A stretch of 64,000 nucleotides of DNA from Pimelobacter simplex (GTDB lineage: Bacteria; Actinomycetota; Actinomycetes; Propionibacteriales; Nocardioidaceae). Below the pieces are notes generated by a model that was not told the origin of the DNA, searched no databases, and saw nothing but the letters and a program-made list of their open reading frames with translations. The position numbers and the translations under genes are program-made. Where the stretch lies: the NCBI RefSeq assembly GCF_024662235.1, contig NZ_CP096276.1, positions 248,001 through 312,000 of the forward strand, written 5' to 3'. This document shows, piece after piece, positions 15,870 to 24,406 of this stretch (within the stretch, counting starts at the first letter, position 1; each line of letters begins with the position of its first letter).

Positions 15870-16955
15870 TCAGGGAGTGACGCCGTGCTGGCGCAGCGCC
15901 GCATCGGGGTCGACCGGGTCGCCGCCGCCGGGGCGGACCTCGAGGTGCAGGTGGGGACCGGTCACGTGACCGGTGCCGCCGACGTAGCCGATCAGCTCAC
16001 CGGCGCGGACCTTGTCGCCGGCCGAGACCGCGAAGGCGCTCTGGTGGCAGAACCAGAGCTCGGTGCCGTCGTCGAGGGTGATCACGGTCTTGTTGCCGTA
16101 GGCGCCGTCGAAGCTGGCCGAGGTCACGGTGCCGTTGGTCACGGCGCGGATCGGGGTGCCGGTGGGGGCCGCGAAGTCGAGACCGGTGTGGTAGCTCGAC
16201 CAGAGGCCGTACTCGCCGTAGCGGGCGGTGAGGCGGTAGACCGAGGGGTCGACCGGGAGCACCCAGCGGTTGAGGGCGATCTCGGCGGCTTCCTTCTCGG
16301 CAGCCTGGGCGAGGTTGCCGAGGGCGCTGGTGCGCTCCTCGGCGGAGCGCTCGGCCTCGGCGACGAGGTCGGTGCCGGCGGACTGGGCGAGGGCGTCGCG
16401 GTCGGAGTCGCGGCTGACGGTCTCGCTGCGGGTGCCGACGGCGGCGTTGCCGAAGGAGCCGGTCAGGGCGTTGGCCGCGCTGACCCGGTCGCCGGCGGAG
16501 GCCAGCTGGGGGTCGGCGGAGGTGACGACGCCGCCGATGGCGACGGCCAGGGTGGCCACGCCGACGGCGACGGGCAGGGTCGGGAGGCCGCGGAAGAGCG
16601 GTCCGCGCGAGCCGGCGTGACGTACGGCGCGCCGCTTGCCGCTCGGGGCGACCGCGCGCAGCCCGGCGGAGGAGTCCGTCATCGGGTCGGCGAGCGGGAT
16701 GTCGCGCAGGGCGGGGAGCTCGACGGTGGGGGCCCGGTCGAGGCGGGGAGCCTCGATCGTGGCGATCTCGACGGGGGCCGGCGTCGGCGTCGCGGGGCGC
16801 GCCACGCGCTTGCCGACGTACGCCGAGGGCGTCTCCGCGGCGATCTCGGGACGCCGGGCGACCCGCTTGCCGACGTACGCAGCGCCGCTGGGGGAGCCGG
16901 AGTCGGGGGTCGAGTGGGCGCGCGAGGCGCGGTGATCCGCTCGGTGGTTACCCAT
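15870..16955 (-). CDS. M23 (LytM-type) peptidoglycan endopeptidase-like protein
   Basis: Protein of 361 residues. It has a long cytoplasmic N-terminus with two copies of AYVGKRVAR, a membrane segment near residues 127-147 (PTLPVAVGVATLAVAIGGVV), an alpha-helical stretch, and a C-terminal M23 domain. The zinc-site motifs HTGLDFAAPTGTPI (HxxxD) and GPHLHLEV (HxH) are intact. It would cut peptidoglycan cross-links outside the membrane or activate other hydrolases. ATG 16955 is supported by AAGGAG 10 bases upstream. The position between pcrA/uvrD and sucC matches Rv0950c in M. tuberculosis. Confidence 0.9.
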   Translation of the reverse strand: MGNHRADHRASRAHSTPDSGSPSGAAYVGKRVARRPEIAAETPSAYVGKRVARPATPTPAPVEIATIEAPRLDRAPTVELPALRDIPLADPMTDSSAGLRAVAPSGKRRAVRHAGSRGPLFRGLPTLPVAVGVATLAVAIGGVVTSADPQLASAGDRVSAANALTGSFGNAAVGTRSETVSRDSDRDALAQSAGTDLVAEAERSAEERTSALGNLAQAAEKEAAEIALNRWVLPVDPSVYRLTARYGEYGLWSSYHTGLDFAAPTGTPIRAVTNGTVTSASFDGAYGNKTVITLDDGTELWFCHQSAFAVSAGDKVRAGELIGYVGGTGHVTGPHLHLEVRPGGGDPVDPDAALRQHGVTP

Positions 16956-17285
16956 CGACTGCTGACTCCTTGGTGGACGATCGTGCAGGCCGTTCCGACC
17001 CTGGGGTGCCGACCGAGGCGTCCGAGTGTTGCTCCGACCGAGGTGGCCGTCGGGTGACGGCCGGGTGAAACATGCGTGCCGACGATAGCCGATGCCGGGA
17101 CGCCTCCGAAATCGTACGGGTGGAACCTGGGGATGACCGGCGAACGGGCAAACCGCCGTGAGCGGCGCGTGACACCCATCACCTTGTCCGTCCTGGACTC
17201 GTCCTACTCGTGGGTCAGGACTATCGTGCCCGGGGGTGTGCCGCTGCGTGCACCGAACCTCTGACCAAGACGTGAGGACGTATCA
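16956..17285. other. Divergent regulatory region between M23 gene and sucC
   Basis: This 330-bp stretch without a gene carries the promoters of the M23 peptidase (minus) and sucCD (plus). A GTGA-N6-TCAC palindrome lies at 17169-17182. TATCGT (17222-17227) could be a -10 element for sucC. I looked for the c-di-AMP riboswitch often found before actinobacterial M23 genes and did not find its core. Confidence 0.5.
17169..17182. promoter_or_regulatory. Candidate CRP/GlxR-type operator upstream of sucC
   Basis: GTGACACCCATCAC is a perfect GTGA-N6-TCAC inverted repeat, the core of the cAMP-receptor (CRP/GlxR) site, about 105 bp before the sucC start. The flanking bases are C rather than the consensus T/A. 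A nucleotide cyclase gene lies at 49237-50517. Binding is inferred. Confidence 0.4.
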
Positions 17286-18452
17286 GTGGACCTGATGGAG
17301 TACCAAGCGAAGGAGCTCTTCGCGAAGCACGGCGTGGCCACCACCCTCGGGACGGTCGTCGAGACCGCCGAGGAGGCGCGGGCCGCGGCCGAGCAGATCG
17401 GCGGCGTGACCGTCATCAAGGCGCAGGTCAAGGCCGGTGGCCGGGGCAAGGCCGGTGGCGTGAAGCTCGCGAAGACGGCGGACGAGGCCTTCGAGCACGC
17501 GTCCAACATCCTCGGCATGGAGATCAAGGGCCTGACGGTCAACCGCGTCCTGGTCACCCCGGCGACCCCGCCGGAGGAGGAGTACTACTTCTCCTTCCTG
17601 CTGGACCGGTCCAACCGGCAGTACCTCTGCATCGCGTCGGTCGAGGGCGGTGTGGAGATCGAGGAGGTCGCCAAGACCAACCCCGACGCCGTGAAGAAGA
17701 TCGGCATCGACCCCGGCAAGGGCGTCGACGCGGCGAAGGCCCGGGAGATCGCCACCGAGGCGAAGTTCCCCGAGGCCGTCTTCGAGCAGGCCGTGAAGAT
17801 GATCGAGGACCTCTACAAGGTCTTCGTCGAGGAGGACGCGACCCTCGTCGAGGTCAACCCGCTCGCCCGCCTCGCCGGCGACAAGCTCGAGGCGCTCGAC
17901 GGCAAGGTCTCGCTCGACGAGAACGCCTCCGAGGTGCGTCACCCCGAGCACGAGGAGTTCGAGATCCGTGAGGAGGCCGACCCGCTCGAGGCGAAGGCCA
18001 AGGACCTCGGTCTCAACTACGTCAAGCTCGACGGCCAGGTCGGCATCATCGGCAACGGCGCGGGTCTGGTCATGAGCACCCTCGACGTCGTCGCGTACGC
18101 CGGCGAGAACCACGGCGGCGTCAAGCCGGCCAACTTCCTCGACATCGGCGGCGGCGCCAACGCGCAGGTCATGGCCAACGGTCTCGACGTCATCCTGAAC
18201 GACGAGCAGGTCAAGTCGGTCTTCGTGAACGTCTTCGGTGGCATCACCGCGTGCGACGAGGTCGCCAACGGCATCAAGGGCGCCCTCGAGCTCCTCGGTG
18301 ACAAGGCCACCAAGCCGCTCGTCGTCCGTCTCGACGGCAACAACGTCGAGGCCGGCCGCGCGATCCTGAACGAGCTGAACCACCCGCTCGTGACGCAGGT
18401 CGACACCATGGACGGCGCGGCCGACAAGGCCGCCGAGCTGGCGAACGCCTGA
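17286..18452 (+). CDS. sucC: Succinyl-CoA synthetase (ADP-forming) beta subunit
   Basis: Protein of 388 residues, full length. With SucD it converts succinyl-CoA, ADP and phosphate to succinate, CoA and ATP in the TCA cycle. The ATP-grasp domain opens with [14 protein letters not shown], followed by [17 protein letters not shown] and [10 protein letters not shown]. The C-terminal CoA-ligase domain has [20 protein letters not shown] and [18 protein letters not shown] 17286 aligns with the family N-terminus and has GAGGA about 8 bases upstream. An ATG three codons later is less likely. It is followed 19 bp later by sucD in one operon ending at the 19383-19418 terminator. Confidence 0.97.
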   Translation: MDLMEYQAKELFAKHGVATTLGTVVETAEEARAAAEQIGGVTVIKAQVKAGGRGKAGGVKLAKTADEAFEHASNILGMEIKGLTVNRVLVTPATPPEEEYYFSFLLDRSNRQYLCIASVEGGVEIEEVAKTNPDAVKKIGIDPGKGVDAAKAREIATEAKFPEAVFEQAVKMIEDLYKVFVEEDATLVEVNPLARLAGDKLEALDGKVSLDENASEVRHPEHEEFEIREEADPLEAKAKDLGLNYVKLDGQVGIIGNGAGLVMSTLDVVAYAGENHGGVKPANFLDIGGGANAQVMANGLDVILNDEQVKSVFVNVFGGITACDEVANGIKGALELLGDKATKPLVVRLDGNNVEAGRAILNELNHPLVTQVDTMDGAADKAAELANA

Positions 18453-18471
18453 GGCCGGGGGAGCAGAGAAC

Positions 18472-19368
18472 ATGAGCATCTACCTCAACAAGGACAGCAA
18501 GATCATCGTCCAGGGCATCACCGGCGGCATGGGTGCCAAGCACACCGCCCTGATGCTCGACTCGGGCGCTCAGATCGTCGGTGGCGTCAACGCCCGCAAG
18601 GCCGGCACGACCGTCTCGCACAAGGACGCCAGCGGCGCCGACGTCGAGCTCCCGGTCTTCGGCACGGTCGCCGAGGCGATCAAGGAGACCGGCGCCAACG
18701 TGTCGGTCCTCTTCGTCCCGCCGGCGTTCACCAAGGACGCCGCGATCGAGGCGATCGACGCCGAGATGCCGCTGATCGTCGTCATCACCGAGGGCGTCCC
18801 GGTGCAGGACACGGCCGAGGTCTGGTCGTACCTGCAGGGCAAGTCCACCCGGATGATCGGCCCCAACTGCCCCGGCATCATCACGCCGGGCGAGTCGCTG
18901 GCCGGCATCACGCCGCACACCATCGCGGGCAAGGGCCCGGTCGGTCTCGTCTCCAAGTCGGGCACGCTGACCTACCAGATGATGTACGAGCTGCGGGACT
19001 TCGGCTTCTCGACCGCCATCGGCATCGGCGGCGACCCGATCGTCGGCACCACGCACATCGACGCCCTCCAGGCCTTCGAGGAGGACCCGGAGACGTCGGT
19101 GATCGTGATGATCGGCGAGATCGGCGGCGACGCCGAGGAGCGGGCCGCGGACTACATCAAGGCCAACATCACCAAGCCGGTCGTCGGCTACGTCGCGGGC
19201 TTCACCGCCCCCGAGGGCAAGACCATGGGCCACGCCGGCGCCATCGTGTCGGGCTCCGCGGGCACCGCCCAGGCGAAGAAGGACGCGCTCGAGGCCGTCG
19301 GCGTCAAGGTCGGCAAGACGCCGTCCGAGACCGCCGCGCTGGCTCGGGAGATCCTGCAGTCGCTCTGA
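18472..19368 (+). CDS. sucD: Succinyl-CoA synthetase alpha subunit
   Basis: Protein of 298 residues, full length. The alpha subunit carries the CoA site and the phosphohistidine. The N-terminal CoA-binding Rossmann fold is visible in [15 protein letters not shown] and [10 protein letters not shown]. The ligase domain has [13 protein letters not shown] and [14 protein letters not shown]. The active-site histidine lies in [13 protein letters not shown] 18472 follows a GGGGGAG stretch about 8 bases upstream. A strong hairpin shortly after the stop ends the operon. Confidence 0.97.
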   Translation: MSIYLNKDSKIIVQGITGGMGAKHTALMLDSGAQIVGGVNARKAGTTVSHKDASGADVELPVFGTVAEAIKETGANVSVLFVPPAFTKDAAIEAIDAEMPLIVVITEGVPVQDTAEVWSYLQGKSTRMIGPNCPGIITPGESLAGITPHTIAGKGPVGLVSKSGTLTYQMMYELRDFGFSTAIGIGGDPIVGTTHIDALQAFEEDPETSVIVMIGEIGGDAEERAADYIKANITKPVVGYVAGFTAPEGKTMGHAGAIVSGSAGTAQAKKDALEAVGVKVGKTPSETAALAREILQSL

Positions 19369-19382
19369 CGCACAGAGCAGCG

Positions 19383-19418
19383 CGAAGGCCCGCCACCCCC
19401 CGGGGTGGCGGGCCTTCG
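19383..19418. terminator. Bidirectional hairpin terminator between sucD and the lipoprotein gene
   Basis: A perfect palindrome with arms of up to 17 bp (CGAAGGCCCGCCACCCC paired with its complement) and a minimal loop, centred at 19400.5. It lies between the stops of sucD (plus) and the 19427-20128 gene (minus). There is little T-tract, as is usual in high-GC actinobacteria. Confidence 0.8.
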
Positions 19419-19426
19419 TCGTCTGC

Positions 19427-20128
19427 TCAGAGCCGGTCGGCCGCCTTCGGCAGCATCTGCTCGACCGGCGTGGCGCCGACGAAGTCGTAGTCCTGCCCGA
19501 CGATCACCGAGGTCAGCACGACGAGCTCGGTGCCCTTGCGCAGCACCCCCGTCTCCATGATGTACGCCGCGTCGCCCGACGGGTCGACCTCCTCGGCGAC
19601 CGGCCCGAGGTGGGCGTCGGTGATGACCGCGTCGGTGCCGGCGACGGCCACCTTGCGCGTCTGGAGCGCCCGGTACTCGCGCAGCTCGGCCGGTCGCGAC
19701 GCGCACTCCTCCAGCCAGCCGTTGACGCGGGACCAGGCCCGGGTGGCGGCGGCCTCGTCGTCGTACCGGGCGACGACCTGGATCAGGGAGTCGCCGCCGA
19801 CCTCGGGGGCACCCGCCTCGCTGTTGCGCAGCTCGTAGTCGGCGCGGACGACGCTCGTGGCGCCCGTGCCGGCCAGGGACTGTTCGGCGCACGGGTTGAA
19901 GACCGACTGACCGTCGCCCTCGCCGGTCCCGGTGCGGAACCAGTCCGCGCCGTCGCTGTAGACGGTGTCGTCGTCGGTCAGCAGCACCGCGGTGGTCAGC
20001 GCGTCGGCGCCGGTGGTGTCGGTGGCGGCGGGGGTCTTGTCGTCCGCGCCGCAGCCGGCGAGGAGGGCGGGCGTCGCGACCAGGGTCGCGGCGAGGAGGA
20101 GGTGGGTGGTCCGGCGGTGACGGCGCAC
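19427..20128 (-). CDS. Lipoprotein, paralogue of the sigma-partner sensor domain
   Basis: Protein of 233 residues with a lipoprotein signal (THLLLAATLVATPALLAGCG, lipobox LAGC). GTG 20128 is chosen because AAAGGGG lies 7 bases before it. The mature part repeats the domain in the upstream gene: LLTDDDTVYSDGADWF, an ELRNSEAGAPEV strand, EVDPSGDAAYIMETG and IVGQDYDFVGATPVEQM. It therefore looks like a tandem duplicate that has lost the membrane anchor and second domain. It could bind the same extracellular ligand as the 502-residue protein. Domain family not recognised. Confidence 0.7.
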   Translation of the reverse strand: MRRHRRTTHLLLAATLVATPALLAGCGADDKTPAATDTTGADALTTAVLLTDDDTVYSDGADWFRTGTGEGDGQSVFNPCAEQSLAGTGATSVVRADYELRNSEAGAPEVGGDSLIQVVARYDDEAAATRAWSRVNGWLEECASRPAELREYRALQTRKVAVAGTDAVITDAHLGPVAEEVDPSGDAAYIMETGVLRKGTELVVLTSVIVGQDYDFVGATPVEQMLPKAADRL

Positions 20129-20196
20129 AGCGGTACCCCTTTCGTGGTGCTCGAAGGGTGGAGGGAGGGGGAGAGGAGAGGCGAGGTGCGGCGGGC

Positions 20197-21705
20197 TCAG
20201 CCGCGGCAGGCGCTGCCGACGAACCGGCACAGGCTGGTGACGACCGCACCGGCCTCGTCGGCCGTCTGCGAGGCCTGGGTGACGATGTCCCCGGCCGGGT
20301 CGGACGCGCCGCCCTCGCTGGCCTGGGTGAGCAGCAGGAGGGCGTTGCCCACCCGGACGACATAGGTGATGTCGAGGCCGGGGGCCGGCGAGCCGTCGTA
20401 CGTCGACGAGCGGCCGAGGATCCAGGACTCGTCGCCGAGGTCCCCGTCGGCCACCGTGTGGTGGCTGACGAAGCCGGCCGAGTCCGGCGTACCGGTGGGG
20501 CAGGCGCGGTAGGCGTTGACGATGGCGTCCGCCGCGCTCCGCGCCTCCGCGGCCGAGCCGTACGTCGACAGCTGGCGCCCCCGGAAGTCCTCCGGCTCCT
20601 GCCACCGCGCCGTCACCCGGTCGACCGGCGCGGGAGCGTCCGGGACGTCGGTGCCGCACGGGGCGAATGCGAACGCCTCCTGGCCGCGCGCGGGGCCCTC
20701 GAGGGAGCCGTCGCCGTCGACCTGGGGCCAGCCGTCGGCGAGCGGGAGGTCGTCGGGGATCGCGGTGGCTCCGGCCGGGGCGGCGGGGTCCCCAGGGTCG
20801 GCGGAGTCGGAGGGCGCGGCGGAGCCGGTCGCGGTCACCGTGGCCTTGGGGGCGGTGCCGGGCAGGAGCAGCTCGGCGGCCCGCGGGATCATCCGGGTGA
20901 CCGGCGTCCCGTCGAGGAAGGTGTAGTCCTGGCCGACGATGCGCGAGTCGAGGATCGCGATCCGGTTGCCGACCCGCACCAGCCCGGTCTCGGCGATGTA
21001 GGCGGCGTCGCCGGAGGGGTCGATCTCCTTCGGCACCGGCCCGTAGTGGGCGTCGATGACCTGAGCCTCGCTGTCGTCGAGCCCGGTCGGGACCGGGGTC
21101 GTCTGGAGCACGCGGTACTCAGGGGTGCCGTTGGCCTTGGCGTGCTTGCCGCAGTCCGTGATCCAGGAGGCGACGGTCTGGAGCGCTTTGTCCGCCTCGG
21201 CCGCGCTCGGGAACTGCGCGATGACCTCGCGGAACTCGTCGCCGGAGACGCTGGGCGCGCCGTCCTCGAGGTTGCGCAGCTCGTAGCGGCGCTGGAGGAT
21301 CGTGCCGGCGCCGAGCCCGGCCAGGTTGCTGCGGGCGCAGAGCTGGAAGGCCTCCTGGCCGTCGCCCTCGAACGTGTCGATGGTGAACCAGTCGGCGCCG
21401 TCGCTGTAGACGGTGTCGTCGTCGGTGAGCAGGTCCGCCTCGGACAGCGCCTTGGCGCGGTCGTTGGCGACCCGGCTGTCGTCCCCGTGGGAGCCGTCGA
21501 GCGAGAGGGCGAGGACCGGGACGGTCACGGCGGCCACGGCGAAGGCCGCGGCCCCCGCCACCAGGGCGGTACGGCGACGCCGGATCCGGTCGCCGCGGCG
21601 GCGTACGTCGGCTGCGGACAGGGGCATCTCGCCACCTCCATGGCCGGTGCTGAACCCGGCGCCGAACCGGGAGAGCTCCTCGATCGGGTCGTGCTGCTCA
21701 GGCAT
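20197..21705 (-). CDS. Membrane-anchored two-domain extracellular protein, sigma partner
   Basis: Protein of 502 residues. A short Arg-rich cytoplasmic N-terminus (DVRRRGDRIRRRRT) precedes one membrane helix (about 47-67) and two extracellular domains joined by an Ala/Pro/Ser-rich linker near residues 282-320. The first domain (LLTDDDTVYSDGADWF, EIDPSGDAAYIAETG, IVGQDYTFLDGTPV) is duplicated as the separate lipoprotein downstream. The second (APCGTDVPDAPAPVDRVTAR to YVVRVGNALLLLTQ) resembles PknH-type sensor domains only loosely. It overlaps the SigE-family gene by 8 bp. Probably the signal-sensing or inhibitory partner of that sigma factor; no classical anti-sigma motif seen. Confidence 0.65.
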   Translation of the reverse strand: MPEQHDPIEELSRFGAGFSTGHGGGEMPLSAADVRRRGDRIRRRRTALVAGAAAFAVAAVTVPVLALSLDGSHGDDSRVANDRAKALSEADLLTDDDTVYSDGADWFTIDTFEGDGQEAFQLCARSNLAGLGAGTILQRRYELRNLEDGAPSVSGDEFREVIAQFPSAAEADKALQTVASWITDCGKHAKANGTPEYRVLQTTPVPTGLDDSEAQVIDAHYGPVPKEIDPSGDAAYIAETGLVRVGNRIAILDSRIVGQDYTFLDGTPVTRMIPRAAELLLPGTAPKATVTATGSAAPSDSADPGDPAAPAGATAIPDDLPLADGWPQVDGDGSLEGPARGQEAFAFAPCGTDVPDAPAPVDRVTARWQEPEDFRGRQLSTYGSAAEARSAADAIVNAYRACPTGTPDSAGFVSHHTVADGDLGDESWILGRSSTYDGSPAPGLDITYVVRVGNALLLLTQASEGGASDPAGDIVTQASQTADEAGAVVTSLCRFVGSACRG

Positions 21706-22207
21706 GGGTCACCCCTCCTCCCGCGAGCCCGGACTCGTCGGCCAGCAGGGTGGCGAGCGCCGCGCGTCCCCGGCTGAGCCGGGCCTTGATGGTTCCCTCG
21801 GGTACGCCGACCTCGGCCGCGACCTGGTGGACGGGCAGGTCGGCGATGTGGTGGAGGACGAGCGCCTGGCGCTGTGCCTCCGGAAGCTGCTTGAGGGCCG
21901 CGACGAGGGCGACGTGCGACTCGTCGACGGCGGCGGCCGTGCCGATGTCCTGCAGGGCCCGGTCGGGGGCCCGCTCGCCGCGCTTGCGGCGGCGCCAGCG
22001 GCTGACGGCGAGGCGGTAGGCGGTGGTGCGGACCCAGGCCTCGGGGTACTCCGCCTTGTCGAGCTTGCGGCGGTGGGCCCAGGCCCGGGCGAAGGCCTCC
22101 TGGGTGCACTCGGTGGCCTCGTCGAAGTCACCGATCATCGCGTAGACCTGGCCGGTCACCCGGCGGAACGACGCGGCGTAGAAGTCGTCGAAGTCGCTGG
22201 CTTCCAC
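21698..22207 (-). CDS. SigE-family ECF RNA polymerase sigma factor (second copy)
   Basis: Protein of 169 residues. Region 2 covers FDDFYAASFRRVTGQVYAMI to YPEAWVRTTAYRLAVSRWRR. Region 4 has LPEAQRQALVLHHIADLPVH and the recognition helix VPEGTIKARLSRGRAAL. GTG 22207 is well supported by GAGGAGG upstream. The gene overlaps the membrane protein gene that follows. A CAACC-N16-CGTATC element about 60 bp upstream parallels that of the sigma gene at 1463-2008. Together with the fusion protein upstream, this makes a compact sigma regulon. Confidence 0.88.
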   Translation of the reverse strand: MEASDFDDFYAASFRRVTGQVYAMIGDFDEATECTQEAFARAWAHRRKLDKAEYPEAWVRTTAYRLAVSRWRRRKRGERAPDRALQDIGTAAAVDESHVALVAALKQLPEAQRQALVLHHIADLPVHQVAAEVGVPEGTIKARLSRGRAALATLLADESGLAGGGVTHA

Positions 22208-22268
22208 GTCGCACCTCCTCTGGGACCACCTGGTCTCCGTCGCGGCCCCGTGCGGGGCTTTCGGGAGT

Positions 22269-22295
22269 GATACGCCGGTGCGGTCGACCCGGTTG
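22269..22295 (-). promoter_or_regulatory. Candidate ECF autoregulatory promoter (CAACC-N16-CGTATC)
   Basis: CAACC (22295-22291, minus strand) and CGTATC (22274-22269) are separated by 16 bp and lie 62 bp before the sigma-factor start. The layout equals the element at 2030-2056 before the other SigE-family gene. Confidence 0.45.
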
Positions 22296-22337
22296 CACGG
22301 GGGCGCGAGGTTTTTCCTCCGCGCTCCCGGGGCGGGC

Positions 22338-24281
22338 TCAGGAGGCGGGCGTCCCCATGACGGCCAAGCGTTCCACGGAGCGGCGGGTGAGCGCCACGAA
22401 GTCGGGGTTGGCCATCCGGGCGCGGGGGGCGGCGACGTAGACGAGCACCGAGACCGAGGTGCCGCGGCGGACCACGGCGACGTCGTACTCGACGGTGCGG
22501 TCGCCGGGCAGGGCGGTGCTGAGGTGCCAGGCGGAGAGGGTGTCGCCGTCGTGGGCGAGCTCCTCGACCTCGGTGCCGGCGGTGGCGTCGAGGTCGGGGC
22601 AGGCGGCCATCTGCTCGCGGAAGCGGGCGACGAACGCCCGGGCCGCGCCCGTGGGCAGCGTGCCGACGGTCTGGGTGAGGCCGACCTCGGGGGGCAGCTT
22701 GGCGTCGCTCAGCACGAAGGTGCGGAACTGGTTGTCCTTGACCGGCTGGTTGCGGAACTTGCCGAACAGGTGGACGGTGTCGCAGCCGACCGCGCCGGAG
22801 TCGATCCGGTCCTCGGTGAGCTTGGCGGCGGGGGTGCCGACCCAGGGGCCGGGGTCCTGGGTGAGCGGCGGGAGGTCGAGCTCGGAGAGCATCCAGGGGA
22901 CGTCGCCCGTGCGGTACGGCGCCCTGTCGACGACCTTGGGCTTGTCGGGGGCGCACGCGCCGCCGTCGGCGTTGGCGCACATCCGGCCCACGGCGGTGGC
23001 CAGGAGCTGGGCCACGCCCACCCGGCCGGGCTGCCCGGGGGCGACCTTGGCGCTCAGCGAGGTGACGGTGGTGTAGAGGCCGGTCCGCGCCACCCCCACG
23101 ACGTACGTCGTCCGGTCGGCGCGCGAGCGCAGCACGACCAGCGCCGACTGGTCGCCGACGCCCGGCAGCGCCGCGGTCGAGACGAGCTGGATCCGCGGCG
23201 GGGCGGCGTCCTTGTCGGCCGGGGTCGGGCAGGTGGTGAACCAGCGCAGGGCGCGGCGGTAGGTCCGGATCGCGCGCGGCTCGGCCGAGGAGGCCTCCGC
23301 GAGCTGGACGACGCCGCGCGCGGCGCGCGGCTTGGCGCTGTTGCGGAAGGTGCGGACCCAGGCGGAGGTGCCCTGCGGGTCGGCGTACCGCTCGGTCTGG
23401 CAGGGCAGCACCAGGCCGTTGCCGGCCGAGTTGTCGGTGGTGGTGCCCTGCTGCCAGCCGCGGCCCGGGAGCGCGTCCTGGACGACCTCGACGGGGAGCA
23501 GGGCGGTGTCGGGCAGCGTGGTGACGGCCGGGCCGGGTGGGCGCGGGGTCGAGGTCACCGACGGCAGGTCGGCCCGGTCGAGCGTGGGCCGGTCGCCGGT
23601 CGCGTCGTGGGCGACCGCGCCGCCGGCGACGAGGGCGACCACGGCCGCGGCGCCGCCGATGACGGTGTGCGCCCGGCGCCGGGCGGCCCCGGCGCGGCGG
23701 ATGATCGTGACCCGCGGCCAGGTCACCGAGCGCACGGCGTCGCCGAGCGAGCTGAGCGAGAGCGGGATCGCGGAGGTCGGGATGGCCAGCGCGGTCGCGA
23801 ACGCCGCGGCCCCCTGCTGGAGCTCGCGCTCGGCGGCCTCGAGCGGCAGCCCGATCTCGTGGGCCATCTCGGCCATGGAGACGGCGGCGAGCTGGGTGAG
23901 CAGCAGCGCCTTGCGCTGGTCGACGGGGAGCGCGGCGAGGGCGTCGAGGATCGCACGGTGCTCGGCGGCGATGTCCTTCTTGCGGTGCCAGGGGCGGGTG
24001 CTGCTGCGGCGCAGCGCCTTGCGCCAGGCGTCGGGGCGGACCGCCATCTCGGGGTCGTCGAGGCGCCCGGTCTTGCGCCAGTGGTGCCACGAGACGACGA
24101 ACGCCTCGCGGACCGCGCTGCGTGCCGCGGCGAGGTCGCCGGTGAGCGCGAAGGTCTGGAGCAGCAGCCGGTCGCGGGAGTCGCGGTAGAAGGCGTCGAA
24201 GCCCGCGGTGAGATCCGCGCTGCTGACGTGCGCGGACCGGGGCTGCGGGCTGGTGGGGCTCTCAGGAACATCCGCGGTCAT
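22338..24281 (-). CDS. Sigma-like cytoplasmic domain fused to membrane anchor and extracellular domain
   Basis: Protein of 647 residues in three parts. Residues about 22-180 resemble an ECF sigma factor: a region 2-like part (LTAGFDAFYRDSRDRLLLQT, VREAFVVSWHHWR) and a region 4-like part (LPVDQRKALLLTQLAAVSMA, GLPLEAAERELQQGA). The usual VKSRLxRAR recognition pattern is degenerate. A single membrane helix follows near residues 207-226. About 410 extracellular residues then carry several cysteines (PCQTERY, CANADGGACAP, AVGCDTVHL). ATG 24281 is the first start. It may be a membrane-tethered sigma factor or a sigma-derived regulator of the neighbouring SigE-family protein. Confidence 0.7.
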   Translation of the reverse strand: MTADVPESPTSPQPRSAHVSSADLTAGFDAFYRDSRDRLLLQTFALTGDLAAARSAVREAFVVSWHHWRKTGRLDDPEMAVRPDAWRKALRRSSTRPWHRKKDIAAEHRAILDALAALPVDQRKALLLTQLAAVSMAEMAHEIGLPLEAAERELQQGAAAFATALAIPTSAIPLSLSSLGDAVRSVTWPRVTIIRRAGAARRRAHTVIGGAAAVVALVAGGAVAHDATGDRPTLDRADLPSVTSTPRPPGPAVTTLPDTALLPVEVVQDALPGRGWQQGTTTDNSAGNGLVLPCQTERYADPQGTSAWVRTFRNSAKPRAARGVVQLAEASSAEPRAIRTYRRALRWFTTCPTPADKDAAPPRIQLVSTAALPGVGDQSALVVLRSRADRTTYVVGVARTGLYTTVTSLSAKVAPGQPGRVGVAQLLATAVGRMCANADGGACAPDKPKVVDRAPYRTGDVPWMLSELDLPPLTQDPGPWVGTPAAKLTEDRIDSGAVGCDTVHLFGKFRNQPVKDNQFRTFVLSDAKLPPEVGLTQTVGTLPTGAARAFVARFREQMAACPDLDATAGTEVEELAHDGDTLSAWHLSTALPGDRTVEYDVAVVRRGTSVSVLVYVAAPRARMANPDFVALTRRSVERLAVMGTPAS

Positions 24282-24406
24282 GGCCGCACCACCGTACGCC
24301 GCGACGGGGCCCGGTTCGAATCACGGGTCGGCTCGCGGCTGTGTCCTTGGTCGCTCCGGCGTGGCGGGCCGGAGCCGGGCCGCCCGCGCGTGAAGATGGT
24401 CGGACC

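Noticed and set aside
16956-17170. c-di-AMP (ydaO) riboswitch before the M23 peptidase gene
   Set aside because: Expected from context in actinobacteria, but the conserved core segments (such as GACAGCUAACCUCG) are not found on the minus strand.
24313-24322. GGTTCGAATC, resembling a tRNA T-loop
   Set aside because: The flanking bases do not form a T-stem, and no acceptor, D or anticodon arm can be drawn around it.
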